Source of the DNA: DASZTU01 sp035493835
Lineage (GTDB): Bacteria; Pseudomonadota; Alphaproteobacteria; Rhizobiales; Devosiaceae
Assembly: GCA_035493835.1 (NCBI GenBank)
Contig: DATJHO010000054.1
Span: 1 to 46,871 of the forward strand
Length of the DNA: 46,871 bases
Direction of reading: 5' to 3'
In this document: piece after piece, positions 40,816 through 46,871 of the stretch
Layout: each line of letters begins with the position of its first letter
Numbering within the stretch: the first letter of the stretch is position 1
Notes under the pieces: generated by a model
Database searches by the model: none
Told to the model about the DNA's origin: nothing
The model's input: the letters and a program-made list of their open reading frames with translations, nothing else
Position numbers and translations under genes: made by a program

Positions 40816-42951
40816 TCAAAGAGCATTCTTCGACACGAGCACCACGAGGCTACGCTGCGTCACGTAATAGCTGTCGCCTTTGATCGGGATTTCCTTGCCC
40901 GCACTGGCGATGTCGTTCGGCGAGGGCAGGGCGGTATCCACTGCCCGGAACCAGCGGCGACCAGGCACGGTGGGGAGCTCGAAGGCGGCGTCTTGCCAGC
41001 CGGAGTTCAGCATCACGTGGATGTCCTGGTTCTCGGCTGCGCCGCCGAGGGTGAATGCCAGCGTTCGCGCCGCAGGATCGCTCCACTGGGGGGCGTTAAG
41101 CGAGGTGCCATGCCAGGTGACGTCGGCAAGGCCGCGCCCGTTCGTCTCCCCGCTGAAGAACCGGCCCGAGTGCAGCACCGGATGGCGCAGGCGGAAGGCG
41201 ATCATTTCGCTGAAGAAGCGCACCACGTCGGCGTTCTGCTCGGCCAGGCCCCAGTCGATCCAGGAGATTTCGTTATTGTGGCAGTAAGCGTTGTTGTTGC
41301 CGCGCTGGGTGCGGCGATGCTCGTCGCCGGCCACGAACATGGGCGTCCCCTGCGACAGCATCTGGATGGCAGCGAAATTGCGAACCTGCCGGGCGCGCAG
41401 CTTGTCGATTTCGGGGTCCGTCGTCTCGCCTTCCCAGCCGCAGTTCCAGCTATTGTTGTCGTTGGCGCCGTCATTGCCGCCTTCGCCGTTCGCCTCGTTG
41501 TGCTTGTCGTTGTAGGAAACGAGATCGTTGAGGGTGAAACCGTCGTGGGCAGTGATGAAGTTGATGCTGTTCACCGGCAGATGCTCATGCGACTCGTAGA
41601 TATCGCTGCTGCCGGAAATGCGTGAGGCGAGCGCGCCCAGCATGCCGTCATCGCCCTTGACGAAGCGGCGCACGTCGTCGCGATAGCGGCCGTTCCACTC
41701 GGCCCAGCGATAGCCCGGGAAATAGCCGATCTGGTAAAGGCCGGCCGCGTCCCAGGCTTCGGCGATGATCTTGGTCGGGGCCAGCGTCTCCGATAATTCG
41801 ATGTGCCAGATCGCTGGCGGGTGCGCCATGGGCGCGCCGTCTTCGCCGCGGGCCAGGATCGAGCCTTCGTCAAAGCGGAAGCCGTCGACATGCATCTCGC
41901 GCACCCAGAATTGCAGGCTAGACAAGATCATGTGGTCGGTGATGGGGTGGTTGCAGTTCATCGTGTTGCCGCAACCGGAATAATCCATGTAGTATTGCTT
42001 ATCTTGCGGCACCAGGAAGTAATAAATGTTGTTGTCCAGCCCGCGGAAATGAATTGTCGGGCCGAGATGGTTGCCCTCGCTGGTGTGGTTGAAGACCATG
42101 TCGAGGATGACTTCGATTCCGGCTTTGTGCAGCGCCTTCACCATGTCGCGGAACTCGCGAAGGTGGTTGCCGGCCTCAGGGCTCGTGCAATAGCCATGAT
42201 GCGGCGCAAAGAAGCCGACCGTGCTGTAGCCCCAGTAATTGCAGAGGTCCGAGCCATCGACGGGGCTCTTCCGCAGCCCCTCGGTGTGGTCGAACTGGCA
42301 GATCGGCAGCAATTCCACTGCCGTAATGCCGAGTGACTTGAGATAGGGGATCTTTTCGATGACGCCGGCATAGGTGCCGGGATTGCGCACCTTGGAGGTG
42401 GGCGAAGCGGTGAAGCCGCCGACGTGCATCTCGTAGATGACCGTATCCTTCATCGGCCGGCCGAGCGGCGTGTCGCCTTCCCAGTCATAGTCGTTGATGT
42501 CGATGACGACGCTGCGCATGGAAGCATCGACATTGTCGAATGGGTCACAGGCGCGCCCGCGATCCCAAAGGGTCAGCGTGTTGCCATAGGCGTGGGGATC
42601 CGCCAGCACCTTGTTGGGATTGAAGCGGTGACCCTGCCCATGCAAATCGCCGGGCCCCTCGACCCGGTAGGCATAATGCACGCCTGGCCGGAGGCCGCGC
42701 ACATAGCAGTGCCAGAAATGGAACGTGTTGTTGATGCGCCGGTCGAGCCGGATCACCTGGAACGGCTGCGGGTCATCGTGGCTCGAGAACAACAGCAGCT
42801 GCACACCCGTGCCGCCCTGCGTGAACAGCGAGAAATTCACCCCGTCGGCGTCGACGCTCGCGCCCAGCGGATGCGCCTGGCCCACTTCCACCGGGTATTG
42901 GAAGTTTTCCTCGGCCTTCTCCGCGGCCCGCACCTTAACATTCACGTTCAT
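40816..42951 (-). CDS. glgX: Glycogen debranching enzyme GlgX
   Basis: 711-residue GH13 enzyme that cleaves alpha-1,6 branches of limit-dextrin glycogen. A CBM48-type N-terminal domain (about 25-125) is followed by the catalytic barrel with VILDMVFNHTSEG (283-295), the nucleophile region VDGFRFDEGSIL (D361), the acid/base IIAEAWDAAGLY (E398) and FITAHDGFTLNDLVSY. ATG 42951 is chosen for GGGGG about 5 bases upstream; a TTG 18 bases earlier is less likely. It lies between a DJ-1-like gene and the AGE-STAS gene, all on one strand. This looks like a carbohydrate-stress operon. Confidence 0.93.
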   Translation of the reverse strand: MNVNVKVRAAEKAEENFQYPVEVGQAHPLGASVDADGVNFSLFTQGGTGVQLLLFSSHDDPQPFQVIRLDRRINNTFHFWHCYVRGLRPGVHYAYRVEGPGDLHGQGHRFNPNKVLADPHAYGNTLTLWDRGRACDPFDNVDASMRSVVIDINDYDWEGDTPLGRPMKDTVIYEMHVGGFTASPTSKVRNPGTYAGVIEKIPYLKSLGITAVELLPICQFDHTEGLRKSPVDGSDLCNYWGYSTVGFFAPHHGYCTSPEAGNHLREFRDMVKALHKAGIEVILDMVFNHTSEGNHLGPTIHFRGLDNNIYYFLVPQDKQYYMDYSGCGNTMNCNHPITDHMILSSLQFWVREMHVDGFRFDEGSILARGEDGAPMAHPPAIWHIELSETLAPTKIIAEAWDAAGLYQIGYFPGYRWAEWNGRYRDDVRRFVKGDDGMLGALASRISGSSDIYESHEHLPVNSINFITAHDGFTLNDLVSYNDKHNEANGEGGNDGANDNNSWNCGWEGETTDPEIDKLRARQVRNFAAIQMLSQGTPMFVAGDEHRRTQRGNNNAYCHNNEISWIDWGLAEQNADVVRFFSEMIAFRLRHPVLHSGRFFSGETNGRGLADVTWHGTSLNAPQWSDPAARTLAFTLGGAAENQDIHVMLNSGWQDAAFELPTVPGRRWFRAVDTALPSPNDIASAGKEIPIKGDSYYVTQRSLVVLVSKNAL

Positions 42952-43008
42952 CAGCGCCCCCTTTGACAATGCGCGGCCGCTCCAGCCGGCGCCTTGTTCG
43001 CTTTCCGC

Positions 43009-43572
43009 TCAGCCCCTGGCCGAAATCATGTCGATGATCTTGCGCGCGAACATGTGGCAGTGCCCGCCTGTTCGTGCCGTCACCAGGTCCCGGTCGACGA
43101 CGACGTCCTGGTCGACATAGACGGCGCCCATGTTGACGACGTCGCCGTGAAGGTTGTTGTGCGCCACCACGTTGCGACCGCGGACCAGTTCAGGAGTGGG
43201 CGCAAGCAGCCACATGCCATGGCAGATCACCCCCTTGACGATGTCCGGTTCGTCAAAGGCCCGCTTCAAGAAGGTGCAGGCGGGTGGGAGATTGCCGACC
43301 TTTTCGGTGTAGCGCAGCCGGTCCGCGACGATAGCCGAGGGGACGATGATCGCGTTGTAGCTGCGCAATTCGTCGTCGCTCATCTCCTCGAAGCTCTCGT
43401 GCACCTCGAACGGGGCCTTGTACTCATGGCCGGTGAACGTGATCGAAGGCTGGCCCCAGAGCCTCGTCAGGAAGTGCAGCTCGTAGCCTTCCTCGGGAAA
43501 GCGGTGCTCGTAGTAAAAAATCTCTTTCTCATAGTAGTCGCTTTCCATGAGTACGCCGATTTTCTTGGGCAC
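43009..43572 (-). CDS. DJ-1/PfpI-family protein
   Basis: 187-residue DJ-1 superfamily protein. The nucleophile elbow has the cysteine in GVICHGMWLLAP (C117), with glutamates in the first strand and helix (VLMESDYYEKE) as usual. Members are deglycases, glyoxalases, proteases or chaperones; the long insert around 35-65 (TRLWGQPSITFTGHEY) does not decide which. It is the first gene before glgX, with a 57-base gap. A role in protecting against sugar-derived aldehydes fits the neighbours but is inference. Confidence 0.88.
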   Translation of the reverse strand: MPKKIGVLMESDYYEKEIFYYEHRFPEEGYELHFLTRLWGQPSITFTGHEYKAPFEVHESFEEMSDDELRSYNAIIVPSAIVADRLRYTEKVGNLPPACTFLKRAFDEPDIVKGVICHGMWLLAPTPELVRGRNVVAHNNLHGDVVNMGAVYVDQDVVVDRDLVTARTGGHCHMFARKIIDMISARG

Positions 43573-44152
43573 CGGTATTCACCTCCGAATCGTAGTCATG
43601 TGACTGGCACGCCGTGTCGGCATGCACTGAATCTCAAATCGAAAGTCCCGCGCCGTCTGGTGTGAAGACGGCGTCGACGCGCGCACCTACCCGCAATTGT
43701 CGGGGGCCAGGGCACTCCGCACAGCGCGCCTCTTGCGCCAACCTCCCCCGCCGATACTGAAGTGTCAATCGAAAGTTAAGTCGTAAAACTGTCATGGGTT
43801 GGCGATGTATATCGAATCTGAATGTTGGAGGGGCGGAGGAGCGGATAGGGCTTGTCGTTAGCGTGTCCAGTTTTGTTCAATTCGCACATGGTGTTGAGGA
43901 CATCAGTCGTTGTCATTGGAATGACAGCTACGAATGATCTTAATGGCTGAAATGCATTCCCGGCGCTGGCATAATCGTGCAAGTTGAGTCGAATGCCGCA
44001 CTATAGGGTGGCATCGACGGCTATTGTAAATGGCTTTTCGACTCAGTAGGCGCGCTAGTGTTCACGACTGGTCTTGTGGAAGAAGATTTTCGACGCTAGC
44101 CTTGCCGGAGCTATTTATCTGAACTCGCCCGTCCGGGCGGATTGGGGGCAAA
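43573..44152. other. Divergent intergenic region between two DJ-1-type genes
   Basis: About 580 bases, more AT-rich than the flanks especially 43770-44120, without a convincing gene. It must contain the promoters for the DJ-1/glgX/AGE-STAS row and for the DJ-1/TPP-enzyme row. I looked for a GGAAC...CGTT general-stress-type promoter and found none clear. Confidence 0.4.
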
Positions 44153-44974
44153 GTGACTAAGATTCTAGCGGTTTTGTCCGAGTATGGTTTTTGGGGCGAA
44201 GAGCTCGTCGGCCCTCTCGAAGTATTCGACAAGCGGGGGTATGAGACGCATTTCATGACCCCGACGGGAAAGCGCCCGCATGCATTGCCGCCGAGCATGG
44301 AAGTCGGCTTCTTCGATCCGCCCCTCCGCAAGGTCGTCACCGACGAGTATTACGCGACCAAGACCCGCGAGTGGGATGAGGGTGCGCGCCTCGAAAACCC
44401 GATCAACCTGTCGACCTGGTTTCCGGTGCGGCCATATTTCAGCAGCGACGAGTTCGCGCATGGCCTCGAGGCCTATTACAACAAGCGTGCCGAGTGCTGG
44501 GAGCAGCTCAAGGAGTATGACGCCCTGCTGATGGTGGGTGGCAGCGGTCCCATCGTGGATATGGTCAACAACCAGCGCCTGCACGATGTCATCCTCGGCT
44601 TCCACGCCCTCGACAAGCTGATCATTGCCGAGTGCTACGCCGTGACCTGCCTGGCCTTCGCCCGCGAGTGGGACGATCGCAAGAGCATCATCCGCGGCAA
44701 GCACGTCACCGGCCATGCGCTTGAATACGACTACAAGGACGGCACTGGCTTTCTAGGCGCCGACATAAACATGGGCCCCCCGCCTTATCCGCTGGAGCTG
44801 ATCCTGCGCGATGCAACCGCACCCGATGGCCAGTACCACGGCGGTGTCGGCCATACGCAGTCGACGGTGCTGGACTATCCGTTCCTGACCGGCCGTTCGA
44901 CGCAGGACTCCCGCCTTGTCGGCGAGACGGCCGTAAAGGTCCTCGAAAGCGGCCTGCGCCGCATGGGCTGGTGA
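44153..44974 (+). CDS. DJ-1/PfpI-family protein, larger Hsp31-like type
   Basis: 273-residue DJ-1 superfamily protein resembling the longer Hsp31/glyoxalase III-like members. The cysteine elbow is IIAECYAVTCLAF (C161), the glutamate in YGFWGEELVGP (E16) lies in the usual place, and a long insert runs about 60-115. The start is GTG 44153 with GGGGGC upstream. It ends 3 bases before the TPP enzyme gene, so the two are co-translated. The sequence does not distinguish a glyoxalase, an amidotransferase-like enzyme or a chaperone. Confidence 0.85.
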   Translation: MTKILAVLSEYGFWGEELVGPLEVFDKRGYETHFMTPTGKRPHALPPSMEVGFFDPPLRKVVTDEYYATKTREWDEGARLENPINLSTWFPVRPYFSSDEFAHGLEAYYNKRAECWEQLKEYDALLMVGGSGPIVDMVNNQRLHDVILGFHALDKLIIAECYAVTCLAFAREWDDRKSIIRGKHVTGHALEYDYKDGTGFLGADINMGPPPYPLELILRDATAPDGQYHGGVGHTQSTVLDYPFLTGRSTQDSRLVGETAVKVLESGLRRMGW

Positions 44975-44977
44975 GCC

Positions 44978-46684
44978 ATGACGACGGTATCCGAGCCGGG
45001 TGCGTTGAAAACGCGGGGTAAGACGGGGCGGGAACTGCTGATCGAGCAGTTCCTTGCCGATGGCATCACCTACATGTTCGGCAACCCGGGTACCGTCGAG
45101 CAGGGTTTTCTCGATGCCCTCGAGGAATATCCGCAGTTCAAATATGTGCTGACGCTGCAGGAGACGATCGCGGTTGCCATGGGCGACGGCTATGCCCGTG
45201 CCCATGGCGATGTCGGCCTCGTGCAGCTGCATAGCGGCGTCGGTCTCGGTAATGGCGTGGGCATGATGTACCAGGCCATGCGCGGCCATGCGCCGCTCGT
45301 CGTCGTCGCCGGCGAGGCCGGGATCAAGTATGACGCCATGGATGCGCAGATGGCGGCCGATCTGGTCGGCATCGCGAAACCCGTGACCAAATGGGCGACG
45401 CGTGTCGTCGATCCGGCTTCGCTGCTCAGGATCATCCGCCGCGCCATCAAGATTGCCCGCACTCCGCCGATGGGGCCGGTGTTCGTGGCCCTTCCGGCGG
45501 ACGTTCTAGATGCCGTCATCGACGAGGTGCCGGTGCCCTCGACCCGAATTCGCACTCGTGTGCGGCCGGACGATGCTTCGCTTGCAGAGGCCGCAGCGCT
45601 TTTGGGCGCCGCAAAAAAGCCGCTCGTCCTCATGGGCGATGGCATCACTTTCAGCGGCGCGCAGGCCGAACTCGACACCGTGGCGCGGCTGCTTGGGGCG
45701 CCGGTCTGGGGGGTGAATTCCGCCGAAGTGAACATGGTTGGCGCCAATCCTCTCTATCAGGGCACGACCGGGCACATGTTCGGGCCGGACAGCCAGAGGA
45801 TCACCCACCAGCACGACGCGGTGTTAATTGTTGGCACCTATGTGTTTCCGGAAGTATTTCCGGCGCTAAGCGATGCCTTCGCGCCCGGCACAAAGATCGT
45901 CCACGTCGATCTCGACATGTACGAGATCGGCAAGAACCATCCGGTCGATATCGGTCTCCTCGGCGATCCCAAGGTGACCCTCGCCGCCCTGGCCGAGATT
46001 CTCCACGCCAGCATGAACGAGGCCGGCCGCGAGCGGGCCAGGGTTCGTGCGCGGGACATCGCCGAGGCCAAGGCGGATGACCACGCCGCGGCGCTCGAGG
46101 GCGATTACGATACCCGCAACGCCATGCCCCTGCGAATGTCCCGCTTCGTGCAGGAGTTGGCCGAACAGCTGCCGCCCGACGCCTTGGTTTTCGATGAGGC
46201 GCTGACCAACTCGCCCTCGATCACGCGCTATCTGTCCGAACTCGGCCCCGGCCAGTTCTTCGTGACCCGCGGCGGCTCGCTGGGGGTGGGCATCCCCGGA
46301 GCGATCGGGCTCCAGGTTGCGCATCCGGACAAGAAGGTGATCGGCTTCACCGGTGATGGCGGCGGCATGTACACTATCCAGGCGCTATGGACCGCGGCCC
46401 ATCACAAGATCCCGGCCAAGTTCGTGGTGTGCAACAACCGCGCCTACAAGCTGCTGAAACTCAACATTTCGGAGTATTGGCGCGAGCTCGATATCGAGCA
46501 ACACACTTATCCGCATTCCTTCGACCTGTTCCCGCCCGAATTGCGCTTCGACCTGATGGCCCAATCCATGGGCGTTGCTTCCGAGCGGCTGGAAAAGCCG
46601 GAGGATGCGGCCGCCGCCATCAGGCGCATGCTCGAGCATGACGGACCCTATCTCATCGACCTGATCCTCGGCCACGACGGCTGA
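44978..46684 (+). CDS. Thiamine-diphosphate-dependent enzyme (acetolactate synthase/decarboxylase type)
   Basis: 568-residue three-domain TPP enzyme. The N-terminal pyrimidine-binding domain has the catalytic glutamate in LTLQETIAVAMGDGYAR (E62), about 205-340 is the central domain, and the C-terminal TPP domain has FTGDGGGMYTIQALWT continuing to VVCNN, the GDG...N metal-binding pattern. The relation to acetolactate synthase, benzoylformate decarboxylase and oxalyl-CoA decarboxylase types is clear, but substrate residues do not settle which. The neighbours are a DJ-1-like protein (3-base gap) and a probable NTF2-like protein. Confidence 0.9.
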   Translation: MTTVSEPGALKTRGKTGRELLIEQFLADGITYMFGNPGTVEQGFLDALEEYPQFKYVLTLQETIAVAMGDGYARAHGDVGLVQLHSGVGLGNGVGMMYQAMRGHAPLVVVAGEAGIKYDAMDAQMAADLVGIAKPVTKWATRVVDPASLLRIIRRAIKIARTPPMGPVFVALPADVLDAVIDEVPVPSTRIRTRVRPDDASLAEAAALLGAAKKPLVLMGDGITFSGAQAELDTVARLLGAPVWGVNSAEVNMVGANPLYQGTTGHMFGPDSQRITHQHDAVLIVGTYVFPEVFPALSDAFAPGTKIVHVDLDMYEIGKNHPVDIGLLGDPKVTLAALAEILHASMNEAGRERARVRARDIAEAKADDHAAALEGDYDTRNAMPLRMSRFVQELAEQLPPDALVFDEALTNSPSITRYLSELGPGQFFVTRGGSLGVGIPGAIGLQVAHPDKKVIGFTGDGGGMYTIQALWTAAHHKIPAKFVVCNNRAYKLLKLNISEYWRELDIEQHTYPHSFDLFPPELRFDLMAQSMGVASERLEKPEDAAAAIRRMLEHDGPYLIDLILGHDG

Positions 46685-46719
46685 GCCCCCTTGTCGTCAA
46701 TCAAGACGGAGTTTTGCCA

Positions 46720-46871
46720 ATGGACGCCGCGCCGCTGCAGTTGAGCGAGATCGAGACCCTCGCACGTGCCTGGTATCGCAAGCTCGATGTGCACGCCTCG
46801 CTCCTCGAATTGCTGCCGATGCTGGTCGACGAGGGCCTCGAGATGATCTTCCCCGAGGCGACCGAGCGCGG
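46720..46871 (+). CDS. Probable NTF2/SnoaL-like protein, N-terminal fragment (runs off the window)
   Basis: Fifty codons without a stop up to the window edge, starting MDAAPLQLSEIETLARAWYR and continuing KLDVHASLLELLPMLVDEG. The helix and first turn resemble the start of an NTF2-fold protein. ATG 46720 has GGAG about 8 bases upstream. It is in line with the TPP enzyme gene, 35 bases after its stop. The assignment is tentative because only the N-terminus is visible. Confidence 0.55.
   Translation, partial: MDAAPLQLSEIETLARAWYRKLDVHASLLELLPMLVDEGLEMIFPEATER

Noticed and set aside
43776..43982. Short minus-strand frame in the divergent region between DJ-1-type genes
   Set aside because: 68 codons in AT-rich intergenic DNA with no ribosome site or family resemblance.

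Overview
The window is GC-rich chromosomal DNA from an alphaproteobacterium, most likely of the Hyphomicrobiales (Rhizobiales). A Devosia-like organism is my guess. The reasons are the base composition, the biuret-degradation genes closely resembling rhizobial BiuH, and intergenic palindromic repeats of the kind seen in that order. No rRNA, tRNA, CRISPR array, insertion sequence or prophage gene was seen.

Layout. (1) 1-1250: the start of an ABC-F ATPase gene and ndk with a clear terminator. (2) 1262-10809: a catabolic operon on the minus strand for biuret-type compounds. It holds a BMP-family ABC importer (binding protein, two permeases, ATPase), BiuH, a second BiuH-like hydrolase, a cupin and allophanate hydrolase AtzF, with a divergent GntR/FCD regulator and palindromes in the shared promoter region. 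(3) 10859-14988: a small membrane protein, a two-gene chromate transporter, an isoprenylcysteine-methyltransferase-like membrane protein and an ATZ/TRZ-type amidohydrolase. (4) 15226-22168: a cluster with eight SnoaL-like domains in six genes, one of them a triple-domain fusion, together with a 6-TM protein, an RBBP9/YdeN-type hydrolase and a GMC oxidoreductase.

(5) 22855-32207: a partner-switching signalling island. It contains a stand-alone cyclic-nucleotide-binding domain, two SpoIIE/PP2C phosphatases (one a Cache-HAMP receptor), three HATPase-type switch proteins and three STAS proteins. In one tightly coupled set both partners look catalytically dead: the kinase-like protein lacks ATP-binding residues, and the STAS domain lacks the phosphorylatable serine and is fused to a methyltransferase. 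A complete, apparently active set follows in the same operon. A Na/Pi-cotransporter-like protein and a divergent STAS/RsbW-like pair come next. (6) 32397-38356: a K+ channel with two RCK-like domains and two tandem RyR-type repeats, a SLOG-like membrane protein, a TIR protein, and a haem-binding Tll0287/DUF3365-HAMP receptor. This resembles nucleotide-centred conflict/stress systems. (7) 38530-43572: DJ-1/PfpI, glgX and an AGE-epimerase-like enzyme fused to a C-terminal STAS domain, probably one operon. (8) 44153-46871: a second DJ-1-like protein, a thiamine-diphosphate enzyme and the start of a probable NTF2/SnoaL-like protein.

The strongest candidates for undescribed biology are the mixed active/degenerate partner-switching operon with its STAS-methyltransferase and AGE-STAS outputs, the TIR / SLOG-membrane / RyR-K+ channel neighbourhood, and the SnoaL-rich cluster.
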